DNA of 64,000 bases from Mariprofundus sp. (GTDB lineage: Bacteria > Pseudomonadota > Zetaproteobacteria > Mariprofundales > Mariprofundaceae): assembly GCA_021772775.1 (NCBI GenBank), contig JAJFLH010000029.1, positions 36,633 to 100,632 of the forward strand, read 5' to 3'. Made by a program: the position numbers and the translations under genes. The notes below the pieces were generated by a model. It was not told where the DNA came from, made no database searches, and saw only the letters and a list, made by a program, of their open reading frames with translations. This document shows positions 9,625 to 20,515 of this stretch, piece after piece; the first letter of the stretch is position 1, and each line of letters begins with the position of its first letter.

Positions 9625-10755
9625 TTAATCATCATCTGTAAACAGATCGATTTCATCCGTCTGATTTTGGCCACAATGGGGGCAGTATTTATGTTCTGAA
9701 GATACCGGTTTGTCGCAGCCAAAACAGACTTTGGTCATATTCACCATACGCCCGACGCGCACTGCAATCACCGCTGTCATCATAGCCACCACACAGATAC
9801 CAATGAGAATCAATGCACCACCCAAAATCATGCCTCCAGCAGTATGCGGTACCAGATCACCATAACCAACTGTACTCATGGTAACCAGACTCCACCATGA
9901 GCCTACAAATGCATTTTGAAAGGTCTCAGGCTCAAGCATATAAGCCAGATTGCCGGCAAATATTGATACTGCTGTAATGGTCGCTAAAACGGCAAGAATC
10001 ATATGTACAGCATCGGATACAGAGCGTAAAAGCGTGCTTAAGACTGGGAAATACTGCGCCAGTTTCATAATGCGCAACAGGCGGAACAGGCGCATAATCG
10101 CTGAGCCTGGGCTACCAAAGAAAAGTGGAACAATCGTCAAAAAGTCAATAATTCCGTAAAAACCAAACACATATTTCCCGCGCTCTTTGGCTGCATAAAT
10201 CCGCAACAGGTACTCGATCAAAAAGACATACAACACGCCCATTTGAAAGTTGAAGATGATATCGCCCCACTGTGAGTGAATCTCCGGCACAGTATTCAGC
10301 ATAGAGATTACTACAGTAGCGAGAATCAGAGCGAGGATGCCGTAATTCACGACCTTGCCAGCCGTTGAACTCATATCAAACAGATAGCGGTTTAGCTCTT
10401 CTTTAAACTGTTTGGATTGCTTATGAGATTGATCAGAAGCTGATTGTTCAGCCACAGCGGCTTGTTGCATGGCCTCCATAGACAGCGGAGCTGTGTTTCC
10501 TGCATCTGCTGCAGACTGCTCCTCCAGCGCCTCTCTCTGCATACGCTGCATCGGTGTCTCATCCGGATCGGTGCTAGCTCCAGCCTGAATAGCATCAGCT
10601 TTTGCCTGTTCTTCTAAAGCTTCACGCTGCATTTTCTGCATAGGCGTTTCAACTTCTTCAGCTGATTCAGTTACCAGCGAGCCATCGGCTGCTGCTTGCT
10701 CAGCTTCAGCCTCTTTCTGCATCTCTGCGAGAGCTTTTCTTGTCGCTTCATCCAT
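9625..10755 (-). CDS. voltage-gated-type K+ channel with N-terminal repeats and C-terminal zinc ribbon
   Basis: S4-like IMRLFRLLRIMKLAQYFP; selectivity filter TMSTVGYGD; zinc ribbon CFGCDKPVSSEHKYCPHCG; tail DEIDLFTDDD. Confidence 0.85.
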   Translation of the reverse strand: MDEATRKALAEMQKEAEAEQAAADGSLVTESAEEVETPMQKMQREALEEQAKADAIQAGASTDPDETPMQRMQREALEEQSAADAGNTAPLSMEAMQQAAVAEQSASDQSHKQSKQFKEELNRYLFDMSSTAGKVVNYGILALILATVVISMLNTVPEIHSQWGDIIFNFQMGVLYVFLIEYLLRIYAAKERGKYVFGFYGIIDFLTIVPLFFGSPGSAIMRLFRLLRIMKLAQYFPVLSTLLRSVSDAVHMILAVLATITAVSIFAGNLAYMLEPETFQNAFVGSWWSLVTMSTVGYGDLVPHTAGGMILGGALILIGICVVAMMTAVIAVRVGRMVNMTKVCFGCDKPVSSEHKYCPHCGQNQTDEIDLFTDDD

Positions 10756-10802
10756 ACAGCAGAGCTGTACCCTTCATCCGAATTAGCCAGCCATCATGTA
10801 GA

Positions 10803-11780
10803 TTAAAATAGGTCAACATCACCTTCATCCATACTTTCCTGTGAAACAGGATTCGTATCTTCCAACTTCAGCGCCTGATGATATTCCATCATCGTAATAT
10901 GAATGACTGAGACACGGCTGGTATACTCTTCCATGGTGATATCAGATTGCTCCAACCCTTTCAGTCCATCGGTCAGAATCGACAACATACCTTCCATACG
11001 TTCCAGATGCCTATCGGTATAACCTAAGCTCTGTCTGGAAATATCTTCAAATTGAAGCGCTCGAATCGCTGATCCCAAATGCTGGCGAATGCCTGCATTA
11101 ACCTGTGTAACAGTAGATCGGCTATTCGACACAAAGGTATTGATATCGAAAAAGTGCTGTACGATCTGCTCCACTTTGGCTTTGGACGCAAACACTTCGT
11201 CCATATCCTTAGAGGCAATTTTATCAATTAAAGCGTGCGTTTTTTTAAACACAAACATTGTTTCTCGACTAAAATCAGCCTGCTGTTGCTGTTGCTCACG
11301 CAGCTGTATGGCAAATTGCTGCATGGTTCCTGCATCCATAGAGTCCGATTCAACGCAGAGCAGAAGCTTCTCCATCGTTGCATTTTTCTGTTTATCCATC
11401 TCTTCCATCTGTTCCAAACGGATACGCAGCACATCCATTGCTGTCAGTGCACGCAGATTATTTTTACTGCTAAGCAATAAAGTATCAACCAGATCCGTTA
11501 AAATCTGACTGGCACTTTCTGCCTGCTGAAAAATATTCTTATCGTTCTCAGCACCAACCACCTGCATCATCAGAGCAGTCATGGTATTCATCTGATCATT
11601 CGTGGCGGAATGAATAGAGCCAAAGGCATCATGCAAAGAAGCAATAGCATCTTCCAATAGCGACTTGATCTGATCGGTTTGAGAACGGATTGCGCCAACT
11701 TCAGATAATACGCTCTCTTGCATATCATGAAATACAGCAGACATCGATTGTGATAATTGAGAGTCAATTTTATTTTGCAT
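10803..11780 (-). CDS. soluble coiled-coil chemotaxis protein with CheZ-like motif
   Basis: Helical throughout, no TM; QFEDISRQ resembles the CheZ catalytic DFQDLTGQ; C-terminus DEGDVDLF. Confidence 0.6.
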   Translation of the reverse strand: MQNKIDSQLSQSMSAVFHDMQESVLSEVGAIRSQTDQIKSLLEDAIASLHDAFGSIHSATNDQMNTMTALMMQVVGAENDKNIFQQAESASQILTDLVDTLLLSSKNNLRALTAMDVLRIRLEQMEEMDKQKNATMEKLLLCVESDSMDAGTMQQFAIQLREQQQQQADFSRETMFVFKKTHALIDKIASKDMDEVFASKAKVEQIVQHFFDINTFVSNSRSTVTQVNAGIRQHLGSAIRALQFEDISRQSLGYTDRHLERMEGMLSILTDGLKGLEQSDITMEEYTSRVSVIHITMMEYHQALKLEDTNPVSQESMDEGDVDLF

Positions 11781-11790
11781 AGCTATATCC

Positions 11791-12858
11791 TCAGCAATTC
11801 AAATTTTTCATCAGCGCCTGTGCAATTTTCCCAAGCGGTTTTACATCTTTTGCTGCTCCCAACTTATAAGCAGCTCCCGGCATACCCCAAACTACACTGG
11901 AGGCTTCATCCTGAACCACGGTATAAGCACCGGCATCCAACATCTCTTTCATCCCTTCAGCACCATCTGCCCCCATACCTGTAAGCATCACACCAAGGGC
12001 ATTAGGACCAGCATTCTGAGCTACCGAACGAAACATCACATCGACGGATGGACGGAAACGATTCACTGGCGGGCCATCATTAAGACTACAGACATAACGG
12101 GCACCATCACGTTTCACCAACAGATGCCGGTCACCGGGAGCCAGATAGACATGACCTGGAATAATCTGCTCCCCATGCTCGGCCACTTTCACTTTCATCT
12201 GACAACAGGCATCCATACGTTGTGCATATGAATCACTGAATGCGCCTGGTAGATGCTGACTGATCACAATCGCAGGAAAACTGGAAGGCAACGACCTCAA
12301 TACTTCAGGTGTGGCCTGTGTTCCTCCAGTTGATGCACCCAACGCAACAATCTTCTCGGTTGTCGTAAAGTGGCGTTTACCCGTTTTTCTTGCCAGTACC
12401 GAATCAGTTGTATTACGTTCTGACACTTCAAGTAATTTTACCGGTGCGCGTGATTTTGCCCGCACATGTACTCCTGCAGCCATGCGTACCTTGGCAACAA
12501 TCTCATCGGCATAATCTTCCAGGCCACCACCAAGGGCCGCTGGTTTACTAACAAAATCAACAGCACCCAATTCCAGCGCATCCAGAGTGACATCTGCACC
12601 CTTCTGGGTTAATGATGAGACCATGACCACAGGCATAGGCCTTAAGCGCATGAGGTTCCCCAAAAAGGTTAGCCCATCCATACGTGGCATCTCTACATCC
12701 AGAGTTAATACATCAGGATTAAGCTGCTTAATCTTTTCTCGGGCTATTAATGGATCTTGAGCCGTTCCAACAACTTTAATACCTGCCGCACCATCGAGCA
12801 TTTTTGTCAGCAATTGACGCACCAGCGCTGAATCATCGATAATTAATACTTTGATCAA
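11791..12858 (-). CDS. cheB: chemotaxis protein-glutamate methylesterase/deamidase CheB
   Basis: Receiver plus methylesterase motifs [29 protein letters not shown]. Confidence 0.95.
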   Translation of the reverse strand: MIKVLIIDDSALVRQLLTKMLDGAAGIKVVGTAQDPLIAREKIKQLNPDVLTLDVEMPRMDGLTFLGNLMRLRPMPVVMVSSLTQKGADVTLDALELGAVDFVSKPAALGGGLEDYADEIVAKVRMAAGVHVRAKSRAPVKLLEVSERNTTDSVLARKTGKRHFTTTEKIVALGASTGGTQATPEVLRSLPSSFPAIVISQHLPGAFSDSYAQRMDACCQMKVKVAEHGEQIIPGHVYLAPGDRHLLVKRDGARYVCSLNDGPPVNRFRPSVDVMFRSVAQNAGPNALGVMLTGMGADGAEGMKEMLDAGAYTVVQDEASSVVWGMPGAAYKLGAAKDVKPLGKIAQALMKNLNC

Positions 12859-13481
12859 AACAGGTCGACCTCCCCACCAACAGGTGCATCTTCAATATTA
12901 CGAAAGTATTTCTTCTCTCGTTCAAGCACTGTGTCATTGTGCAAACTTTGTAATCTTTTCATCATTACACGTCCAGTTTTGGGGAAATAATAGATCTTGC
13001 GTGGATAATTACCGTTTAGGTCCTGTGAAACGACGGGTAAGCCCTCTTCACGCAGGTAATCGAGTACAAATTTAACATTACAATCACCAATATCTGACAT
13101 CCCGCGTACAATACGCCCGCCACCAAATAGCTTTACCTCAAGATTCTGGCGCATACCACCATGTGATAAAATATCATTAATCAGATGCTCCATGGCATAG
13201 TTACCAAAACGGGTAATATTATCCACCACACCACTTTTCCATTGTTTACGTTCACCTTCATGGATCGGTAACATGAAATGATTCATGCCACCTATACCAA
13301 ATACTCTATCCCTGATACAGGCCGACACACATGAGCCCAGTACAGTTACCACAGCCTCTGGTCGTGTGGTGACATAATATTCACCAGGCAACAGTTTGGC
13401 TGTAGGAATATCATGCACGTTATCGAAATAGGTATTGATGTGATCAAAACCAGGCAGACGCATTGAAACAGGAATGACCAT
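12855..13481 (-). CDS. cheD: chemoreceptor glutamine deamidase CheD
   Basis: [22 protein letters not shown] motifs; ATGA overlap with cheB; C-terminus GGEVDLF. Confidence 0.93.
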   Translation of the reverse strand: MVIPVSMRLPGFDHINTYFDNVHDIPTAKLLPGEYYVTTRPEAVVTVLGSCVSACIRDRVFGIGGMNHFMLPIHEGERKQWKSGVVDNITRFGNYAMEHLINDILSHGGMRQNLEVKLFGGGRIVRGMSDIGDCNVKFVLDYLREEGLPVVSQDLNGNYPRKIYYFPKTGRVMMKRLQSLHNDTVLEREKKYFRNIEDAPVGGEVDLF

Positions 13482-14327
13482 CTAGCTATCCTTTTTAATA
13501 TAAACAGATTTACCACATAAGGAATAACGCTCGCTCATATTGTGCATCGCCTCAGAGTGACCAAGAAAAAGATGCCCGCCGGGAATCAACAGATCAGCAT
13601 ATCGATTCATCAACATCTGCTTGGTAGGCATATCGAAATAGATAATCACATTACGACAGAAGATAATATCCAGAGGGCCACTCATCGGCCAATCCTGCAG
13701 CAGGTTAAGCTGCTTGAAATGGATCATATTCTGTAGCTCAGGACGCACTTTTACATGTGTCGGATGCTTATTGCTATTTTTCATAAACCAGCGTTTCACT
13801 ACGCGTTTATCTAAACTTTCAACTCGGGAAATATCATAGACACCCTTCTCGCCATGACTCAATACATCGGTATCCAGATCCGTCGCCAATATTTTAACAT
13901 CCCAGTCGGAAGGCACTGTACCTGCCACTGTCATAGCAATCGAATAAGGCTCCTCACCGGTCGAACAGCCAGCCGACCAGATACGAATGCGTCGACTAAC
14001 CCGATTGCGTTTCATTAATTCAGGCAATAGCGACTCTTTCAGATAATCAAAATGATGATTCTCACGGAAGAAGGAGGTCAGGTTTGTCGTGACGGCATTG
14101 ATAAATTCGCCAAACTCTTCGCTCTTATCACCCTTCTCAATCAGCTTAATGTACTCTCCGAATGAGCCCATATTGAGCTTGCGCAAACGACGCGACAAAC
14201 GCCCATAAAGCATGTCCTCTTTTCCTGCCGCCAGCTGAATGCCCGTATGTTTATCCACAATTTTACACAATTGTTCATAGTCTTTACGTGTAAATGTAAA
14301 TTCACGTTTGTTTTCAGGCACTGTCAA
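13482..14327 (-). CDS. cheR: chemotaxis methyltransferase CheR
   Basis: RIWSAGCSTGEEPYSIAM, DIIFCRNVIIYFD. Confidence 0.95.
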   Translation of the reverse strand: MTVPENKREFTFTRKDYEQLCKIVDKHTGIQLAAGKEDMLYGRLSRRLRKLNMGSFGEYIKLIEKGDKSEEFGEFINAVTTNLTSFFRENHHFDYLKESLLPELMKRNRVSRRIRIWSAGCSTGEEPYSIAMTVAGTVPSDWDVKILATDLDTDVLSHGEKGVYDISRVESLDKRVVKRWFMKNSNKHPTHVKVRPELQNMIHFKQLNLLQDWPMSGPLDIIFCRNVIIYFDMPTKQMLMNRYADLLIPGGHLFLGHSEAMHNMSERYSLCGKSVYIKKDS

Positions 14328-14682
14328 ACCTCATACCTTCGGACAAGCCCAGTCTTACAGCTGACTCCCGTAATTCGTCAGACACAGACACCCACTTGAT
14401 AGAGATCGCAAGTTGCCCAGCTTCTCTTACAAAAGCATAGAGTAGCTGCGTTCCAGCACTATCTACCCGGCTCAATGCTTCTGATTGAATAGTTACATCA
14501 ATATTGGCTTGTAAGATAGCAGATAACTTATGATGCATCGTTTCTGCTTCTACCATGCCAAGACTACCTTCAAGTACAATATCACCTGAAACTGGTTCCT
14601 TCTCAACGACATCTTCGCTTTCAGATGTACTCGCAACAATCCAATCCAGTGCTTCACCTTCAGTTGCATTCGTCATATTCAC
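14314..14682 (-). CDS. STAS-domain protein
   Basis: LEGSLGMVEAETMHHKL...VDSAGTQLLYAFVREA; overlaps cheR. Confidence 0.75.
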   Translation of the reverse strand: MNMTNATEGEALDWIVASTSESEDVVEKEPVSGDIVLEGSLGMVEAETMHHKLSAILQANIDVTIQSEALSRVDSAGTQLLYAFVREAGQLAISIKWVSVSDELRESAVRLGLSEGMRFDSA

Positions 14683-14711
14683 CTCTTAGAAAACTATTCA
14701 CATTGAACCGC

Positions 14712-17519
14712 CTAAAACTCTTCCCACACATCATCGTCAGTACTCTGTTTCTTTTGTGGGCGTGGTAGGGGAGCCGCCGCCTGCTTGCGTGACTCTTTTG
14801 CTTTGGATCTCTGAGGTTGAGCTTTCGCTGCAGTCGCAACCGGAGATGTGGAACCTTCACCTAAATCAAACACACCAACCTGCTGGCGTAGTTCATTGGC
14901 CTGCTCGCTGAGGTTTTGACTCGCCGCTGCCGACTCCTCTACCAGTGCAGTATTTTGCTGCGTACCGGCATCGAGTTGGGCAATAGCTTTATTGATTTGA
15001 TCAATGCCCGATGTTTGTTCGGTGCTGGCTGCAGCAATTTCAGCAATAATGTTACCAACCTTAGCAACTGCACCGACAATCTCAGTCAATGCAGAACCCG
15101 ATTCATCCACCAGTCGACTACCTGCATCAACACTCACTACACTCTGATTGATCAATACCTTGATCTCTTTTGCAGCTTCTGCACTACGCTGAGCCAAAGA
15201 CCGGACTTCTGCTGCAACCACTGCAAAACCACGCCCCTGTTCTCCTGCACGTGCTGCTTCCACCGCAGCATTGAGTGCTAACAGATTCGTCTGGAATGCA
15301 ATCTCATCAATGACTCCGATAATGTCAGATATTTTTCGGCTACTGGCACTGATATTACTCATCGCTTCAACGGCCTGATTAGCAACCGATCCACCCTTCT
15401 CAGCCTGCTCCTTGGCATCAACAGCCAATTGATTCGCCTGACGTGAATTATCTGCCGTCTGTTGCACTGTACCGGCAATTTCTTCGATACTGGCTGCCGT
15501 CTCTTCCAAAGCTGCCGCTTGCTCCTGAGTACGTGTATTAAGCGTATTATTGCCTTCTGAAATTTCATCAGACCCAGTATCCACCTCTTTGGCAGTTCGG
15601 ATCACATTACCAATCACTTCAGACAGTTTTTCTGAGGTATCGTTGGTTGACTGCTTAATATCATCAAATGTGCCTTCGTAATCGTTGCCAATACGATGTG
15701 TTAAATCACCGCGATTGAGTGCATCTACAGCTTTGCCAATATCATCAAATGCCTGCTCCAGAGTACCGTTAAGCGTATTCACCATTTCAGACAGTTGGGC
15801 AAAGAAACCTGATTTATCATCCAGTCCTATGCGCTCTGAGAAGCTACCCTGTTGTGCTGCAGAGAAGACTTTAGCAATCTCTTTCTCCACTTTAATTTCA
15901 ACTGTACGGTCATCCCACTCCACAATTGTAGCAATACGCTCACCGGCTTCGTTCTGCACTGGAGTCGCCGCGACCTTCACTACAAAATCATCGTCAAACG
16001 CAATATCATCAGAAACATATTGCCCTTGAAGACTATCAAGTAGACGACGTTGATGAGATGGATCTTTATGGAACATATCAACATTAGTTCCCATCACCTT
16101 ATCTGCATCAAAGTCACTGATCTGCTTGCGAATAAATTCCTGATTGGATTTAAACAGGCGATCTGCTGCAAGATTGGTATAGAAGATATTGTAATCATTA
16201 TCAGCGATCTGCACTGGTGATGCGACCTGATCCAGAGCATTTTTAATTTTCAGCGCTTCATTGGCCTGTTCAGTCACCCGCAGAATGGAGTAGCCCTGAC
16301 ATGTCTGCATCGACTTCATGCTATCGAGCATATCGCCAATTTCATCGGTATCACCAATATCTACCCAATCAAAATAATTACCTTCCTGAATAGAGTCTAG
16401 CTTGTCAGATGTGTATTTCAGGCGTCGGATCAAACCACGCAGCAATATCCATGAAAACACCAGAGCCAATATAAGAGACATCACAGCCGATATGGTCGAA
16501 TGATTACGAATTTCCACAAAAGCCTCTTCAGCTCCTGATGCCTCTTCTTCGCTCACCCGTGTTTGAATGGTGCCAAACAGATGGTCAGTTTTTTGCATTT
16601 TTTCGTAATCTTCATTGTTGAGGTGAATAACGATTTCGTTAAACCTACCTTCCTCTTCTTCCTGCATCGCAACCTTCACAGGTTTTAGCGTGTTGCCAAT
16701 ATATGCCTCTACGGATTTGACGAATTCACTGGCTGCTGCTCTCTCCTCTTCGCCCAAATCAGCAGCTTCAATCAAGCCAATATCTTGTTTCACCTCAACT
16801 AACATCTCATCCATAAATTTGATGCTATGTTGATAGGCTTCCGGCTCCAAAATAGTCTGAGTCCTTTTCAAATCGATCATCACAGCTAATACCGACATAT
16901 TGATATTGGCTGCAGCCAATGCCACCCGGCGGTCATTGCCGGCCATCTTCAGATCATCATGCATCTCTCCCAAGCCAGCCAGAGTAAGCAACCATGAACC
17001 GGTTAATAGCACAGCAGTAAGCAGAATGGTTGCAGCAATTTTCTGCCATATTTTCATTCTTTTAATAAAATTAATTTTTTCTAACAGTGACTTTTTACCC
17101 AGAATAACCTTGCCGCTATTGATATCTGCATAGAGAGCTGCAGCTGCGTCGATTTGCTGACGTGTGGGTTTAGTGCGCACGGATAGATAACCGGTGATGC
17201 GACCATTTTCTACAATGCCCGTCACATGCGCATGAACCCAGTAAAAATCACCATTTTTAGCACGGTTTTTAACAAAACCTGTCCAGGGTTTACCGGCTTG
17301 AATGGTATCCCAGAGCCATTGGAATGCAGCTTCCGGCATATCTGGATGGCGAACAAGATTATGACTCTTACCAATCAGTTCTTCATTCGAATAACCACTG
17401 ACATTCATAAAACACTGATTAACTCCAGTGATCCGCCCTTTCAGATCTGTCTCCGAAATAATGACCTGCCCTTCAGCCATCACTATTTCGTTGTCTGTTA
17501 CCGGTAGATTTCTTTTCAT
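14712..17519 (-). CDS. methyl-accepting chemotaxis protein with Aer-like N-terminal PAS
   Basis: [28 protein letters not shown]; signalling hairpin [56 protein letters not shown]-terminus DDDVWEEF. Confidence 0.95.
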   Translation of the reverse strand: MKRNLPVTDNEIVMAEGQVIISETDLKGRITGVNQCFMNVSGYSNEELIGKSHNLVRHPDMPEAAFQWLWDTIQAGKPWTGFVKNRAKNGDFYWVHAHVTGIVENGRITGYLSVRTKPTRQQIDAAAALYADINSGKVILGKKSLLEKINFIKRMKIWQKIAATILLTAVLLTGSWLLTLAGLGEMHDDLKMAGNDRRVALAAANINMSVLAVMIDLKRTQTILEPEAYQHSIKFMDEMLVEVKQDIGLIEAADLGEEERAAASEFVKSVEAYIGNTLKPVKVAMQEEEEGRFNEIVIHLNNEDYEKMQKTDHLFGTIQTRVSEEEASGAEEAFVEIRNHSTISAVMSLILALVFSWILLRGLIRRLKYTSDKLDSIQEGNYFDWVDIGDTDEIGDMLDSMKSMQTCQGYSILRVTEQANEALKIKNALDQVASPVQIADNDYNIFYTNLAADRLFKSNQEFIRKQISDFDADKVMGTNVDMFHKDPSHQRRLLDSLQGQYVSDDIAFDDDFVVKVAATPVQNEAGERIATIVEWDDRTVEIKVEKEIAKVFSAAQQGSFSERIGLDDKSGFFAQLSEMVNTLNGTLEQAFDDIGKAVDALNRGDLTHRIGNDYEGTFDDIKQSTNDTSEKLSEVIGNVIRTAKEVDTGSDEISEGNNTLNTRTQEQAAALEETAASIEEIAGTVQQTADNSRQANQLAVDAKEQAEKGGSVANQAVEAMSNISASSRKISDIIGVIDEIAFQTNLLALNAAVEAARAGEQGRGFAVVAAEVRSLAQRSAEAAKEIKVLINQSVVSVDAGSRLVDESGSALTEIVGAVAKVGNIIAEIAAASTEQTSGIDQINKAIAQLDAGTQQNTALVEESAAASQNLSEQANELRQQVGVFDLGEGSTSPVATAAKAQPQRSKAKESRKQAAAPLPRPQKKQSTDDDVWEEF

Positions 17520-17568
17520 GTGTACTCCTGCATCTGACTATATTGATTCTGGATCTACGACGTTGTAA

Positions 17569-19941
17569 CTAAAATTCTTCCCACACATCATCATCTTCAA
17601 CCGTACCAGGCTTAGGATATGATGGTTTAGGCGCCTTCTTAACTACTGAGCTTTTCACATTACGGGGTGGTTTAGATGCCGATGAGAGCTTTTTTTTCGC
17701 TGGCCGAGTTCTGTCAACCTTGCTCTTAGGGTTTTGGTCCAGATTAAATATTGCCACTTGCTGACGTAGATTATTAGCCTGATCACTCAAGCGTTGACTA
17801 GCCGCAGCCGACTCTTCCACCAAAGCGGTGTTCTGCTGGGTACCTGAATCGAGTTGAGCAATGGCTTTATTGATTTGCTCAATGCCTGAAGACTGCTCAG
17901 TGCTGGCCGCTGCTATCTCAGCAATAATGTCTCCAACTTTGACAACAGCGCCAACAATCGTTGTCAAAGTGGCACCCGACTCATCAACCAAACGACTGCC
18001 AGCATCAACACTTTCCACGCTTTGATTGATCAACAGCTTAATCTCTTTAGCAGCTTCTGCACTGCGCTGAGCCAAAGAACGGACTTCAGCTGCAACCACA
18101 GCAAACCCACGTCCTTGCTCACCTGCCCTTGCCGCTTCCACTGCCGCATTCAAAGCCAACAGATTGGTTTGGAATGCAATCTCATCAATGACACCAATAA
18201 TATCGGCAATTTTACGACTACTGGCACTGATATCAGCCATCGCAGCAACGGCCTGTTCAGCAACTTTGCCGCCATTCTCAGCCTGCTCTCTGGCATCAAC
18301 CGCCAATTGATTGGCTTGGCGGGAGTTATCTGCCGTTTGCTGCACAGTGCCGGTGATCTCTTCAATACTGGCGGCGGTCTCTTCCAAAGCTGCAGCCTGC
18401 TCTTGTGTACGATTATTAAGAGTATTATTGCCTTCAGCAATTTCGTTGGAGCCAGCATCCACCTCTTCGGAAGAATCAATCACACTACCGATCACTACAG
18501 ATAGTTTTTCAGCCGTATTGTTGTTGGCCAGTTTAGCTGTCTCGAAAGAACCGCTATAACTATTGCTAATGCGATAGGTCAAATCACCGTCTTCCAAAGC
18601 CATCAAACCTTTAATAAGATCATTCACACCATTTTCAGTAATATCGAGCAAATCATTCAAAGAGTGACTCAAATCACACATCTGACCTTCAAGCGCGCTG
18701 GTGTCGATGCGTTTGGACAGTTCACCGCGTTTAGCTGCCTCAACCATACCTTTCACATCATGCTCAATCAGACTTTCAATACCCTTTTCTATGGTAACAT
18801 CTTGCCACTCGGTAACGATTGCAATGCGCTTACCGTTAGCATCGACAACTGGATTAGCAATAATTCTCACCCAACTACCACCAAGATTCATATCCTGCGA
18901 TGTATACGTTGATGATAGTTTATCCAACAAAGTACGCTGATGTGACGGGCTCTTATGGAACACATCAATGCATTTACCCATAAGTTTTTGTGCATCAAAG
19001 TTAGGCAACACCTTTTTAAAGTTGGCTTGATTAGCCTCCAACATGGCCTGCATAGATCTGTTGATATAGGTAATCTTATAATCATTATCAGCCATCATGA
19101 CATTGGCGGTGACACTATCGAGTGCCGTATTGATGCGCATAGCCTCTGCTTTGTCTGCATTAAGTTTGGCAAGCAGTTCACTCTGCATGCGCTCCATCGA
19201 ATGAAACAGACCACCGATTTCGTCAGAGCGATCTGTATGCAGGGTATCGACAAACTGCCCTGATGCAATTCGACTGGCCCCATTAGCAGCAAGCTGCAAC
19301 GGCTTGGATACTATGCGTTTGAGTAACAAATTGATCAGTATCAGCCCCACCATTAAAAGCAGCGCGTTGGTAATAATGCTTTTCCAAAATGCATTCTCAA
19401 TGGCTTTGTAAGTAGGCTCCAATGTCATACTGATGCGAACACCACCCAATGTCTCGCCTATTGAGCCATTATGGCATGACGTACAATCGACACCCCGGGT
19501 GTTTTCACTCGTCTTAAATGGTAAAGCAACGGTAATGGACCGCTGCCCATTGATCTCAGACTCTTCATTAACAATATTACCTGCCAGCACCTGCGTATCG
19601 ATACTATCAACCGCAGTTTCATTGGCTAAACCTTCACCATACTCCTCTGTGACACTATCACCACGCAGAAAGCGTACATCCAGCACATTATTCCCGGCTT
19701 TTAGCTTCTCCCTCAATGTTTCCCGCTCATCCATGCTGCCGCCCAACATCAGCATATTCAGACTATCAAAAACCATGGTGTTTTGATCAGAGACCTGTTG
19801 CTTGAACATCTCCAACACACGCTCCTTCTCATCGAGATGAGCCATGAACGTAGAAAACAGCATGATAGCAATAACAACAGCACATACGGCTGAAATAATT
19901 TTTGCAGAGAGTGATTGATGAAGCGCTTTGAGAACGAACAT
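17569..19941 (-). CDS. methyl-accepting chemotaxis protein with periplasmic c-type haem motif
   Basis: N-terminal TM; sensor domain with CTSCH (CXXCH); HAMP; PAS; MCP signalling domain; C-terminus DDDVWEEF. Confidence 0.95.
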   Translation of the reverse strand: MFVLKALHQSLSAKIISAVCAVVIAIMLFSTFMAHLDEKERVLEMFKQQVSDQNTMVFDSLNMLMLGGSMDERETLREKLKAGNNVLDVRFLRGDSVTEEYGEGLANETAVDSIDTQVLAGNIVNEESEINGQRSITVALPFKTSENTRGVDCTSCHNGSIGETLGGVRISMTLEPTYKAIENAFWKSIITNALLLMVGLILINLLLKRIVSKPLQLAANGASRIASGQFVDTLHTDRSDEIGGLFHSMERMQSELLAKLNADKAEAMRINTALDSVTANVMMADNDYKITYINRSMQAMLEANQANFKKVLPNFDAQKLMGKCIDVFHKSPSHQRTLLDKLSSTYTSQDMNLGGSWVRIIANPVVDANGKRIAIVTEWQDVTIEKGIESLIEHDVKGMVEAAKRGELSKRIDTSALEGQMCDLSHSLNDLLDITENGVNDLIKGLMALEDGDLTYRISNSYSGSFETAKLANNNTAEKLSVVIGSVIDSSEEVDAGSNEIAEGNNTLNNRTQEQAAALEETAASIEEITGTVQQTADNSRQANQLAVDAREQAENGGKVAEQAVAAMADISASSRKIADIIGVIDEIAFQTNLLALNAAVEAARAGEQGRGFAVVAAEVRSLAQRSAEAAKEIKLLINQSVESVDAGSRLVDESGATLTTIVGAVVKVGDIIAEIAAASTEQSSGIEQINKAIAQLDSGTQQNTALVEESAAASQRLSDQANNLRQQVAIFNLDQNPKSKVDRTRPAKKKLSSASKPPRNVKSSVVKKAPKPSYPKPGTVEDDDVWEEF

Positions 19942-19951
19942 ATTACTACCC

Positions 19952-20464
19952 CTAATCTGAAACTACATCAGCAGTGGGAGATGTTCTGGATTTATTGGAC
20001 AACACCCCTTCTGTCACTAATTTATTGATATCAAGCAGGATGACCATTTTCTCATTCATCGTAGCCAACCCGGTCACAAAATCGATGGAGATTGCCCCAT
20101 CCATCTCTGGTGGTGGTTGCATATCTTTTTGTGCAATGTCGTACACCTCGGAAACCGCATCAACAACAATACCCAACACACGCTCTTTACCGTCTGCCAG
20201 CACTTTAACGATAATAACCACAGTGGTCGGCCCATATTCGATCTTCTCCAAGCCAAAACGATCACGTAAATCCACAATAGGAATCACCACACCGCGCAAG
20301 TTAATCACCCCCAGTACAAAAGTGGGGGTATTAGGAATCGGCGTCGTATCTTCCCAGCCACGCAGCTCCTGCACAGTCAGGATATCTACGCCATATTCCT
20401 CTTGAGCCAACATAAACGTCAGATATTGTTGTATTTCCGCATCAGAGTTTGCTACTGCTACCAT
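19952..20464 (-). CDS. cheW: chemotaxis coupling protein CheW
   Basis: [54 protein letters not shown]. Confidence 0.95.
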   Translation of the reverse strand: MVAVANSDAEIQQYLTFMLAQEEYGVDILTVQELRGWEDTTPIPNTPTFVLGVINLRGVVIPIVDLRDRFGLEKIEYGPTTVVIIVKVLADGKERVLGIVVDAVSEVYDIAQKDMQPPPEMDGAISIDFVTGLATMNEKMVILLDINKLVTEGVLSNKSRTSPTADVVSD

Positions 20465-20515
20465 GTTACTCTCCCACTAATTACCAAGCTTTCACTAGGA
20501 CGGTTTTCACACCAC

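Noticed and set aside
14916-19786. Numerous plus-strand ORFs antisense to the MCPs, cheA and cheB
   Set aside because: Shadow ORFs of strongly recognisable minus-strand genes.
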